A stretch of 20,806 nucleotides of DNA from Rhizophagus sp. LPA8_4_AMF (taxonomy: Eukaryota; Glomeromycota; Glomeromycetes; Glomerales; Glomeraceae): the NCBI GenBank assembly GCA_021464525.1, contig JADRCO010001263.1, positions 1 to 20,806 on the forward strand, in the 5' to 3' direction. The position numbers and the translations under genes are program-made. The notes under the pieces were generated by a model. It made no database searches, was not told where the DNA came from, and was given only the letters and a program-made list of their open reading frames with translations. Each line of letters opens with the position of its first letter. Positions within the stretch are counted from its first letter, which is position 1. Shown piece by piece: positions 9,001 to 19,019 of the stretch.

Positions 9001-11434
9001 ATTGTAGTTATTAATTTTTAATTGCCTTTCTTGAATGAAATCATCAATCTTTTCATTTCCACTTGTCCAAATAAGAACTAAAATATAATTTTGTGTATCT
9101 GGATATTGAGATATTCCATACAATACTTGAAATGCTTTATGTTCTGTTGGATATTTTTTAGCCTAAATATAAATAAAAGTGATTGTAAATATTAAAAAAA
9201 GTATTTAAATATTTGAAGAAGTTTCATACCTCATTTATTAAAGAATCAATGGATTCTTGTGAATTATGTAAGCATTTTAAAGCAACTCTTTTATTTGAAT
9301 CTCTAATATAATTTTCGTACTGCTTATTATAACATAATGGACCATCCTTCCATATTGCTGAATATACTGTTATAAGGCCATTTTTGCCAGTTTCTTTAAT
9401 TTCATTAAACTGATTGTATGGTATCCATTCAAGTACTACATCATCATTGTTATTAATTTTTATTTGCCTTTCTTGAATGAAATGATCAATTATTTCATTT
9501 CCACTTGTCCAAATAAAAATTAAAATATAATCTCCTGTGTTTGAATTTTGAGATATTCCATACAATACTTGATATGCTTTATTGTTTGTTAAATATTTTT
9601 TAGCCTAATATAAATAAAAGAAACTGTAAATATACTAAATAAAAAAAAGTGATTGAATATTTAAAGAAATTTCATACTTCATTTATTAAAGAATTAATAG
9701 ACTCTTGTGAATTATGTAAACATTTTAAAGCAACTTTTTTATTTGAATCTCTAATATAATTTTCATAGTATTTATTATAACATAATGGACCATCCTTCCA
9801 TATTGCTGAATATACTGTTATAAGTCCATTTTTGCAAGTCTCTTTAATTTCATTAAACTGATTGTATGGTATCCATTCAAGTACTATATCATCATAGTCA
9901 TTTATTTTTAATTGCCTTTCTTGAATGAAATTATCAATTTTTTCATTTCCACTGATCTGATGATTTGCCAAGTTTATAGAACTATTTTGAACCAAAATAT
10001 AATCTCCTGTATTAGGATTTTGAGATATTCCATATAATGCTTGGAATGCTTCATGCTTTATTGGATATTTTTTTGCCTAAAAGTAAATAAAAGAGATGTA
10101 ATGATAAGACTAATTAAAAAAATGTACTCAATTATTAAAGAAATTTCCTACCTCTTCTATTAAAGAATCAACGGATTCTTGTGAATTATGTAAACATTTT
10201 AAAGCAACTTCTTTATTTGAATCTCTTGTATAACTTTCACTCCAACTATAAAACTTATATAATGGACCATTCTTCCATATTGCTGAATATACTTCTATAA
10301 GGCCATTTTTGCCTGTCTCTTTAATTTCATTAAATTGATTGTATGGTATCCATTCAAGCGCTATATCATCATAATCATTAATTTTTAATTGCCTTTCTTG
10401 AATAAAATCATCAATTTTCACATTTCCACTAATCTGATGATTTGCCAAGTTTATAGAACTATTTTGAACCAAAATATAATCTCCTGTATTAGGATTTTGA
10501 GATATTCCATATAATGCTTGGAATGCTTCATGCTTTATTGGATATTTTTTTGCCTAAAAGTAAATAAAAGAGATGTAATGATAAGACTAATTAAAAAAAT
10601 GTACTCAATTATTAAAGAAATTTCCTACCTCTTCTATTAAAGAATTAACAGATACTTGTGAATTATGTAAACACTTTAAAGCAACTTTTTTATTTGAATC
10701 TCTTGTATAACTTTCACTCCAACTATATTTCTTATATAATGGACCATTCTTCCATATTGCTGAATATACTTTTATAAGGCCATTTTTGCCTGCCTCTTTA
10801 ATTTCATTAAACTGATTGTATGGTATCCATTCAAGCAATATATCATCATAGTTATTAATTTTTAATCGCCTTTTTTGAATGAATTCATCAATTTTTTCAT
10901 TTTCACTTGTCCATATATAATTATTTTGAACCAAAATATAATCTCCTGTATTAGGATTTTGAGATATTCCGTACAATGCTTGCAATGCTTTATAATTCGT
11001 TGGATATTTTTTAGCCTAGATATAAATAAATGGGAACGTAAATTTACTAATTAAAAAGTATTTAAATAATTAAAGAAACTTTATACCTCATTTATTAAAG
11101 AATCAATAGATTCTTTTGAATTATGTAAACAATTTAAAGTAACTACTATTTTATTTGAATTTCTTGTGTATTCACCATACTGATAATGAAATGGACCGTC
11201 CTTCCACTTTGCTGAATATATTGTTATAGGGTCATTTTTGCCTGTTTCTTTAATTTCATTAAATTGATTGTATGGTATCCATTCAAGAACTATATCATCA
11301 TAGTCATTAATTTTTAATTGCCTTTCTTGAATGAAATCATCGATTTTTTTATTTCCACTGGTCCAATTTGTCAAATTTGTTTCTAAATATTTCAGAATAT
11401 TATTCCTTGTCAAAGGTATATTTTGAGAAAACAT
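6008..11434 (-). CDS. TKL-type kinase with ten tandem N-lobes and one C-lobe
   Basis: Eleven exons read on the minus strand: 11434-11087, 11015-10629, 10553-10152, 10076-9678, 9604-9230, 9162-8788, 8714-8340, 8263-7868, 7796-7413, 7345-6965 and 6877-6008. All introns are 67-87 nt, GT...AG, phase 0; intron 7 ends in AAG. The sum is 4,692 nt, or 1,563 residues. Each of exons 1-10 holds linker SGNEKIDDFIQE, then EWIPYNQF, beta1-beta3 and helix C; exons 2-11 open with beta4-beta5 (YGISQNP..YILV). Exon 10 has an intact loop GKGGFSIVYS and ALK lysine (about 1259). Exon 11 has LVHRDFHTGN (HRD 1350-1352), SDMG in place of DFG (Asp 1375), APE (1398-1400) and a tail with a YDDDD acidic run. By family this is a cytosolic Ser/Thr or dual-specificity kinase; substrate unknown. 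ATG 11434 is the first ATG in the open frame; an in-frame TAA lies upstream. A split into several gene models is the alternative, but exons 2-10 have no start or stop of their own at the splice boundaries. Confidence 0.8.
8330..9893 (-). repeat. Recent two-unit duplication inside the kinase array
   Basis: Bases 8330-9003 and 9220-9893 are nearly identical at a constant 890-bp offset. They cover exon 7, its upstream intron and most of exon 6, against exon 5, its upstream intron and most of exon 4. From about 8430 to 8991 I see no difference from 9320-9881, intron included. The match stops inside the exon near 9003/9893, so the breakpoint is not at a splice site. Confidence 0.85.
9955..10645 (-). 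repeat. Recent one-unit duplication or conversion tract in the kinase array
   Basis: Bases 9955-10168 match 10432-10645 at a constant 477-bp offset with essentially no differences. They span the start of exons 4 and 3, the intron upstream of each, and the end of the neighbouring exon. Flanking exon sequence is less similar, which suggests a short crossover or gene-conversion tract. Confidence 0.85.
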
Positions 11435-13945
11435 TGTTTTCAAAAGCCCAAAAATTTTTTTCAAATACAATTTTATTTATAAATAAACTATGTAACGTAC
11501 AGGTAACAGGTAACACAAAAATTTGCATAAATTACTTATGTAAGCATTACATAATGAAACTTCTTAGTAATATTTTGATGTCGATCACGTTACAAAAATT
11601 ATTCGAAATGAAAATTTTTTTGGTTAAATTTTTTATAGTTTGATGCTTAATATTTAGATAATAAATACACATTTTACAAGTTTACATCATATATATTATT
11701 GTGTTTGTGAGTTAAAAAAGGCCTCATTGACTTTAAAATCACCATTTGAATCACATTGAAATATTGAATAAACAGTCACTACATTAGGATCACAATAAAA
11801 CCACACTAACTGTAAAGTTTTCCGACCTCTTTAACTTGATTCAATACATTACATTTATATGAAAGTATCCAATTTACATAATCTATATTAATTTTTAAAT
11901 TTTTATAATTAGCTTTAGAAATTAAATAGAATAGGATTATTTTTATAGTTGTTAATATACAGCTAATATATAAAAAATTTTTATTTTATAATATTGTGTG
12001 GTTGATTTTATGATTGACTTACATTTTTTTAGGTCTTGGGCACTATTAAATTGAAATTTAGTGTAAGGAATTAAAAAACAAATATAATTGAACTTTTATG
12101 AATCCTTTGTCAACTTAACTAAAATTGTTAAAAAGAAAAAATTTTGTTAATTTTGCAAGTGAATTCAAGTGTCTCTCAGCCGTTCTTCTTTTTTAATAAT
12201 AGAAAGCTTGCACAATCTGCTTACGTAATTATGAAAATATGTCAATAATGTTTACCACATATTATAAATCTGTACATCAATGATATTTTATGGTGCATGA
12301 GAGTATTGATAACAATAATGTAATATTATGATAACTGCAAGAAAATCCAAGAAAATCTACATATTCGTCTCTGTATCAACTTTAACGCAAATGTAAGCTA
12401 GCACGTATGATACGATATTCCTTTTGTGTTAGCGGGCGTTTTATTTATTGTAACCATATTAGTAAAAGGATTTTGATTTCACAAATGGTTGCGTTACACA
12501 ATTCGACAATTTGTAAAATTATTGAAACTGAAAATAACATCTAATATAAAAATTTAATAATTTAATACTACTTTTTAATGAAATTTTTTTTTTTTAACAC
12601 GCAAATTAAAGTTAGTACGTGAAATTAGAAATAATAAATGAATATAATATGTAAATATGAAATTAGAATATACACTACTTTAACGAGTAAATTTTATTTT
12701 TCATTAAAGAAAATTTTGGCGTTGTCGATCGAACATACTTCTATTTTTGCAATTACCGTATTAATATTAAAGTAGTTATTGTAGTTATTGGTCTCAAAAT
12801 ATAAAACTATTCACTAATAAATCAAGAAGTTTCCTTGAATGATAAATTAATTAAAGTGGTTGAAAAATTATTGAAAGCACAATTAGCACAATTCCATAAT
12901 TACAATGTCATTATTAAATGTCTAGTTAAAACTAAGAATTTTGGTGACAATAAATAGATCATCTGAAATACTATCGTTGTTAATATGACTATTATTTTTG
13001 CAGTTTGATGATACAATATAATTCTACATTCTGTATACCTGCTTATTCTGAATTTTATAACTATTGGTATAATTATATTATGTCCCTTTATTATTACAAT
13101 TTTTATGTAATTCCTCGGCTGTATCATAAATAAAAAGGAAAAAAAAATAGTAAAGGTTTTGATTTATCATATTTTAGTTTGCTATCTACATTATTATTTA
13201 AGTTACTTTTATAAATGGAGATATAAATTTTCGAAAAGTAATATATTAAAAGAGTATTTAATTATATCCGATTTTTTTTAAATAATCTGATGAAATTTCG
13301 TAAAATTCAATTAGAGATATACCGATAAATAATCTTATCATTGACGTAATTTTCTCTTTATTCCACATCTTAACTCCATTTGATTCACTTATCCCATAAC
13401 AATGTTATTCAATAACATAAAGTTACTATAAAAGCAATTATTTAAAGTAACGATTAAATCAATTTTAGGATTTCACAAATTGTTTTAAGAACAGTTCCGT
13501 AAATTTGTAAAAGCATCAAATTGATAAACTTAATAAATTGCACTTAAAAAACTAAGTTAGCTAGTGACTAATCAAAGATGACCTTGAATACAAGAGATTA
13601 ATGCCTAGACGTTAAATTCATTGCTATCGTCAAAAGATCGAGCTATTATGAGCCTTGCAATTTAAATTATTTCAATAAATAAGTCTAAATAAAAATGATA
13701 AATAAATCCTTGTTTAAAATAATTTTATTTTTGAATTGAGGAGAATTTCAGTTTTTTAAGAATGAATTTCCTTTAATGAAAATTTAAGAATAATCAGACG
13801 TATTATTCTTTGCGATAAGAATAACAAGTTAAAGCTCTTTTTAATTTAATACGTAGTTTGACATTGAGTGAAGTATGTTACACTCTCCAAAATATTATAA
13901 ACCGATTTAGCATTTTTTATTTTTTTTTTATTATAAATAAAAGGG
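11435..13945. other. AT-rich intergenic stretch upstream of the kinase gene
   Basis: About 2.5 kb with no recognisable gene on either strand. A TATA-like TTTATAAA at 11476-11483 lies just upstream of the kinase ATG, but is unremarkable in this composition. Open stretches at 11368-11643 (plus) and 12900-13127 (minus) have no motif. No RNA gene was recognised. Confidence 0.5.
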
Positions 13946-14173
13946 TTTACGCACCTGCGTAAAATTCAGGGGGTGTTATATAAGGGTGATAAATAGCACT
14001 TTTTTATGAAAAAATTTCTAAGTTCCTAGAATAAGCGGTAAAAATGGAACATATATGGGTGTGACACGATGTGATAACTAACATACTAACCCTAACTAAC
14101 CCTAAAACTCCGCCGTCAAACGTAACTCTATAGTCAAACACAGAGGGATGCGTTTTGCGCAGGATGCGTAAAA
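13946..14173. mobile_element. Short inverted-repeat (MITE-like) element
   Basis: TTTACGCACCTGCGTAAAA at 13946-13964 is matched in inverted orientation by the sequence at 14153-14173 (TTTTGCGCAGGATG then CGTAAAA), with one indel and one mismatch. The left end is itself a palindrome (TTTACGCA-CC-TGCGTAAA). Between them lie about 190 bp that are less AT-rich than the flanks and contain no ORF. I could not identify a convincing target duplication. Ends and family are uncertain. Confidence 0.5.
14086..14106. repeat. Telomere-like CTAACCCTAA words
   Basis: Two CTAACCCTAA words separated by one base lie inside the inverted-repeat element. They resemble the common fungal telomere repeat (TTAGGG on the other strand), but two imperfect copies may be chance. 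Confidence 0.35.
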
Positions 14174-14633
14174 TACAAATTCTCTAAATAAAAATAAGAA
14201 AAACAAATTATATCATGATTACAAAATCGCGTATACTTTTTTTTATCACCTAAAATAATTGAGAAATGTGAATTAGTGCGCAATTAGTATTGATATGGAA
14301 TAGTAAGATTTCTCACAAAAAATTCTTAATATTTTCAACTATCGAAAAATATAATTTCTGTATTACCTACTACATCAATTTCGAATTAATAAATAAAAAT
14401 AAAAATATGTGGTTATACTATTTAGTCGCAATAGCAAATATATTATGACGTACAGTATATGATATCATGAAAGATTTTAATAATTATTAATAAATAAATA
14501 AAAAGTTTCATAATAAATATTCATTCATAATAACAAATTAAATATTTCTTCTAACGATAAAAAATCACTTAACACCTAGTGTATAACAATTCAATCATAT
14601 TTCATGGAAATCTTTTATTTAATTTTCTCTACG
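14174..14633. other. AT-rich intergenic stretch
   Basis: No gene is visible. It contains the 3' flank of the BTB-TLDc gene, with TTTATT (AATAAA on the minus strand) at 14614-14619, 15 nt beyond the stop codon, as a possible polyadenylation signal. Confidence 0.4.
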
Positions 14634-16133
14634 CTAATTTGATTCTTTCTTAACAACTTGAAAAACTTCACATTCATCTGTTTTAAACACGTCTAACGGT
14701 ATACCTACATCAGGATAAGAATGATTACGAACCCTATACCATCCATCGTTATTATTAAAACCTAAATCATGCCCACCACCATACACCGGTCCATATTTAG
14801 CATTACCATTATACACAGCATACGCATCATCATTACAATATCCTATTTTTGCGCTTTGAAGGTTATCTTTATTTGCAAATGAGAATATGAAACTGTCGCT
14901 AGTAGACATATATCCGTTACCTAAATACCAAGAAAGTGGGTTATATCCCCAACTATTTGTTCTGAATTTGTAATTTTTACTATAACTATAGTAGCACCTT
15001 TATCATCACATTTTGTATGAAAATCTGCAGCTGTATTACCATCCTTACTAGCACGATAAAGTAAGTTGAAATCATAAGGGATATTCATTACATTATAATG
15101 AAATTGATTTTTCCTTTCAATCCAGCTAGAAAAAATAGCTAAATGATTGTTATCAATAATAACAGAATCACGCACATATTTTTGTTTCCTAGGAGATTGT
15201 ATATCCAATACATTTAGTTGTTCATCTGGGGCCATGTGAAATACAAGCATATTATGAACTAAATCCTTTGGTATTATTTCTTTAAAAGGGTATACTTTAG
15301 TAATAAAATCTGCCGAAGAAATATGATAAAATCTAATTAAAGGAATAAATTTACGAATAGTTCTTTCCATAATATCAATTTCTTCTTTATTCCATTTACC
15401 AACGTCTTGTTGAATAGAAGGGTTTTGAGAAAAACACCATTTGATCAAGTTATTCCATATAACAATTTCATCCAATGGAAAATCATCTCGTTTTAAAAGT
15501 AATTCTAATAAAGGCGCTTTTACATTGATAAATTTATCAGATTTAAATAATATATCTGGTTTATCACAAATTTCTTCAAGACAATAATTCCATAAATCTG
15601 TAAAAATTTCATGTAGATAAATTGTTTCAAGAATTTCTGTAGGATTTTGATGTAAAAATTCATGTTGATGTTTAATTAAATATTCTTGAACACAAATCAC
15701 TAATCTTTGAATTTCAAGTTCATCCACTGCTGGTAAAAGTTTTAGAATATCTGATCCTTTTAATTTTGCCAAATCTATTTTTCCACAATAAATAAACCTA
15801 TATATTAATAAAACTTTGTGTCGTTAATTTTGACATTTATGAATGTTTATTTTTATTATTATTACAGTACCTTAAAATGATTTTAAAAAATTCAGGAGAA
15901 ATGTTAGGGAAATTAAAAATAAATTTTCCATCCTTTTTCTTGATCAATTCGTTAGAAAATTCCGTACGAAAATATTGAGACCTGAAACGTAAAATATTTG
16001 AATGTGCGTGTATTTCTTCTACTTTATTATTTTCACTATTTTCACCAGCATATATAATAACATTATATTCTTCATCTGCTTCAAATAATTTTTCATAATC
16101 ATTAGCAAGTTCTTGTGAATATTCAAAAGTCAT
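14634..16133 (-). CDS. BTB-BACK-TLDc protein, interrupted by a one-base frameshift
   Basis: Exon 1 is 16133-15871, the intron 15870-15798 (73 nt, GT...AG, splitting an Arg codon), and exon 2 starts at 15797. The BTB/POZ domain spans about residues 20-125 (YNVIIYAGE, EIHAHSNILRFRSQYF, then IYCGKIDL across the junction). A BACK-like helical region follows (EIVIWNNLIKWCFSQNPS), and a TLDc domain starts near 300 (SVIIDNNHLAIFSSWI, NLLYRASKDG, ADFHTKCDDKGATIVIVKI). At GGGG (14947-14950) the frame is lost: as read it ends at TAG 14921-14923. The -1 frame continues TLDc with GYNPLSWYLGNGYMST through IPLDVFKTDECEVFQVV to TAG 14634-14636. Exon lengths sum to 1,427 nt, one short of a multiple of three. 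BTB domains typically mediate dimerisation or Cullin-3 binding; TLDc proteins are linked to oxidative-stress responses and V-ATPase. The role here is unknown. ATG 16133 is chosen because sequence upstream is poly-lysine-coding A-tract. Confidence 0.85.
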
Positions 16134-16859
16134 TTTTTTTTTTTTAATAAATTTATTTTTATTTTTTTTTATTAAAAAAAAAAAGGACAGGCGCGTTATT
16201 TTATAGACCAAATTTACCTATCAATCACATGCTAAATCTTATTTTTCGCGTCCTGCGGGATGTGATCAGCGAGGTAGTGTACAGTGTATAACCACAACAT
16301 CGCAAGATATTACCTTTTACGGTTAAATCCAGGATACGCTAGCCCCTAACGATAATCGATTCTTTGTTCTTACAAACAACGAAGCGCTTCCACATAGAGT
16401 ATCTTTCCACATCAAAAACTTTAACATCAATTACATAATTAGTACATATCTTGCCTACGTATTTTCCTTTAATCACTAGCGAAATATTCCCGACATTACT
16501 AAAGGGTAAACTTGAATTTTTTCCGACTTCCCTAAACTCGAAAAATCAGAACATTAAAACATTATCAAATCTTCTAATAAAACTTAGTCATATATTTTTG
16601 GGTTTAACCTCCTCTGTCATTATTCATGTCACCTGCCTGCAGCTTTTATGTAATGTCAAATAAGACGACGCGACCACGCTGTTAATATAACACACATCGT
16701 TCAGAACTCTTACCACGTGATCCAAATTTCATCAGTAAATAACAAGAACATTCCAATTTCCAATGCATGAACAAACGGGAAATAAATTGAGATTCTTTAC
16801 ATTGCAGATCTCTAGAGATGCCTGGAATTGAAGATGACCGACACCATATTTCCGTTATA

Positions 16860-18050
16860 GTGTTTCGATCCGGGATAGAAACCGTTATCCGGATAAATTA
16901 AAAAAATTATCCGGTTTTTACCCGGATTATGAGGTTATCCGGTTCGGCTAAAAATCCGGATATATCCGGATAGAAACCGAAAAACCGGATAGGATAATAT
17001 ACAAAATTAACCTTTTGTAGATCGGTCTTAATAAATAAAATACATAATATTTATTTGATTAAATTGATAACATTTACTTATGATAATTAAAATTACGATA
17101 ATTATTTAATTAAATAAAAATGTACTCACTGTTCAGTTAAATTAAATTACAATTTCGGCCGGCATTATGAATTTTATCTGAATTATGCTATCCAGTTTTT
17201 AAATTTTTCAAAAATTTGAAAAAAAATGTAAATTTTTTTTTTTTTATTAGTTGTATACAATAATTGTATTACAATATTACAATATTACAAAAAAAAAAAT
17301 AATTAAATGGAGCATAATAATGGACAAAAATTATAAGTAAAAATTATGTTGTCAGGTCGTACACCACAGTGTTACCTGTCAGTCATGTGACTGTGCGATT
17401 ACAATTGCTAACAAATCAAATTTATCGGTAATTATCCGAGTTCTACAAGCCAATAAAATTATCCTAAAATTTTCTCCAAAAATTCTAAGTAAAAATTAAC
17501 AAAAAAAAAAAAAAAAAATTTCGAAGTCGAAAATTCCTCCTTAATTAAGATAACAAATGAAGAATTATTTTCTTTTGTTTACAGTATTTATTAAGATTAA
17601 TCTTTCAATCTATTTTCTATTTCTTTTTGTTTATTTTATGACATCATTTTTTTATTTGTTATCTTAAATTCTTAATGAAAATTTGATATTAATAAATTTC
17701 ATAAAATAAATAATCCAAAGTGAAACCAGTTTTTCCAAACAAAAATAGTTCAGCCTCATTACGGAGGTTACACATAATAAAATACATTTTAAAAAGTAAA
17801 CACCTAATTTAATTATAACGCCGGTCTCTACAAATAATGTTGTAAGTCCAGTCCCTACACCGATAAAAATCGTGGTCATCAAAATTGCTGCGCCACTTCT
17901 ATTATCCGAAATATTTTTTAAAAAATTTATTATCCGGATTCCGGGTCAAATCCGGATATTTTTAACCGGATATTTATCCGGATAAAAGCCACGATATCCG
18001 GAAAAATAAATTATCGGGGTTCATCTGATTGAACGACCGGATCGAAATAC
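16860..18050. mobile_element. 1,191-bp inserted element with terminal inverted repeats
   Basis: GTGTTTCGATCCGG at the left end is inverted by CCGGATCGAAATAC at the right end (14 bp, one mismatch), and a TA lies on each side (16858-16859 and 18051-18052). Both ends carry dense subterminal TATCCGGAT-type words, about 16866-16994 and 17903-18003. The middle is AT-rich, with an 18-base A run near 17501. No transposase is visible; the 72-codon minus ORF at 17664-17882 has no motif. Removing the element plus one TA restores an uninterrupted plus-strand frame across the site. The TA flank would suit Tc1/mariner-like transposition, whereas the CCGGATA subterminal words resemble hAT ends. Family is undecided and the element is non-autonomous. 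Confidence 0.65.
17368..17403 (+). repeat. Dispersed repeat, copy 1
   Basis: This 36-bp block (CAGTGTTACCTGTCAGTCAT through GTGCGATTAC) matches 20623-20658 with three mismatches. It contains the near-palindrome AGTCA-TG-TGACT. Further short matches in the same order follow (CCGAGTTC, then TTCTA(A)GTAAAA near 17483), so the repeat family may extend about 130 bp. This copy sits inside the 1,191-bp inserted element. Confidence 0.7.
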
Positions 18051-18235
18051 TAGTCCCTTTAAACCACCTCACAAAAAAGTCTAATAAAACGGAAACAGTG
18101 AATAAATCCTCCTCTGATCAACCCAAAGAGAAGACCAATAGGACGAAGTCCCAAAAATCCTCAAGAATATCTCGCTCACGTGACAAATCCAATAAGAAAA
18201 AAGCTCAGATATTACACGTTCTTTGATTAAAACCT

Positions 18236-19019
18236 TTCTGAAGCTCCTTGAGTAACTGGACGAGGATCAGACCCTAAATTAGCAGAATATATGAACATGT
18301 AACTCCTTTACTTACGTTACTTCTTTTTTGTAGGGACCAATTAGTTTAGGTGAACGGATGTGATTTAAGGGGTCGTTTAGTTTGTTTTGTAGGAAGTTGT
18401 CTTTTTTTCAAATTGTTTTGAATTTCTTTTTTTACTTTTTTTTGCAGTCGGCTTAGCCTATTATTGTACCACGTCTTTTATATTTCTTTCTTCCCTTTTC
18501 TTCCTCGTTTCTTGGCGAATCAATTGCAATTTGTGATTTTGGTTAGTGTGTCTAGAAGTTAATATACTAGTTAGTATACTAGTTAGTTTCTGCTCATTTG
18601 TACACCTACCATTTGTATTCGTCATTATCTGAAAAATAAAAAATAAATAAAAATAAAAATAAACATTCCAATACATGTTCATAACAAAAGATTGGATATC
18701 AACTACACGGTCACCATATGAAAATGTAAGCGTTCACTTCGGATTCAAACGTTTTAAATTTTGAAACTTACGGTTAACAATTGGTGTAAATTATAAATAA
18801 TATACTGCATAACAAATATACGGCTGGTTTTGGGTGAAAATTTGGAACATATTAAACGACTTTCGGTTTGCTGAAATATTGCACCTTCGACTCATCATCA
18901 CATTATTGGCGAAATTAAGAATAAAAAAAAATGGAGATAATGAAAAAAATAAAAGATAATGCAAGAAAAAGGTGAAAAAGGATAAAAAAGTAATAAAAAA
19001 ATGAAGAAATTAAACTAAA
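18236..19019. other. Intergenic stretch with a small duplication and an A-rich tract
   Basis: No recognisable gene. TATACTAGTTAG is present twice in perfect tandem at 18563-18586. From about 18925 to 19019 the plus strand is dominated by A with scattered G, a purine-rich tract. The sequence at 18700-18910 is more balanced in composition but shows no coding signal that I recognise. Confidence 0.5.

Larger units (their letters stand above)
6878..11015 (-). repeat. Tandem array of nine kinase exon-intron units
   Basis: Nine exon-plus-intron units start (minus strand) at 11015, 10553, 10076, 9604, 9162, 8714, 8263, 7796 and 7345, a step of 442-477 bp. The unit is a symmetrical phase-0 exon of 375-402 nt with its downstream intron, so gaining or losing units keeps the reading frame. 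The units differ most at the left end: those at 7796 and 7345 are divergent, and the middle ones are very similar. The likely founding event is a deletion that removed the C-lobe and fused the hinge region (YILV) directly to the N-terminal linker (TSGNEK), followed by unequal crossing-over. Confidence 0.88.
16207..18235 (+). pseudogene. Decayed coding relic, possibly a transposon ORF, split by an insertion
   Basis: Less AT-rich than its surroundings, with protein-like segments in several plus frames. From 16207 to 16479 one frame reads KSYFSRPAGCDQRGSV and, after a single in-frame TAA at 16324-16326, RFFVLTNNEALPHRVSFHIK and YIISTYLAYVF up to TAG 16477-16479. Another frame near 16745-16830 reads TFQFPMHEQTGNKLRFFTLQ. 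A third runs from ATG 16818 (MPGIEDDRHHISVI) to the insertion at 16860 and resumes exactly in frame at 18053 (VPLNHLTKK). It continues through a Lys/Ser-rich tail (QPKEKTNRTKSQKSSR) to TGA near 18224. I do not recognise the family; an ORF1/gag-like or other transposon protein is possible. Frameshifts and a stop indicate decay. Confidence 0.5.

Noticed and set aside
6959..10985. Reading the kinase repeats as separate small genes of about 110 residues each
   Set aside because: Each open frame extends upstream to an AG acceptor (GCTAAAAAATAT or similar) and ends at a GT donor in phase 0; the internal Met or near-Met starts are not conserved as starts.
11368..11643. 91-codon ORF on plus
   Set aside because: Overlaps kinase exon 1 on the opposite strand and has no recognisable features.
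16134..16211. N-terminal extension of the BTB protein upstream of ATG 16133
   Set aside because: It encodes a Lys/Phe-rich run from A/T tracts; the conserved BTB N-terminus starts MTFEYSQEL at 16133.
16451..16663. 70-codon ORF on plus
   Set aside because: Overlaps the end of the relic frame at 16477 and could be a shifted continuation, but no motif supports it as a gene.
18461..18682. 73-codon ORF on minus with LTSILTSILTSR
   Set aside because: The repeat is the 12-bp tandem TATACTAGTTAG read through; the rest is low complexity.
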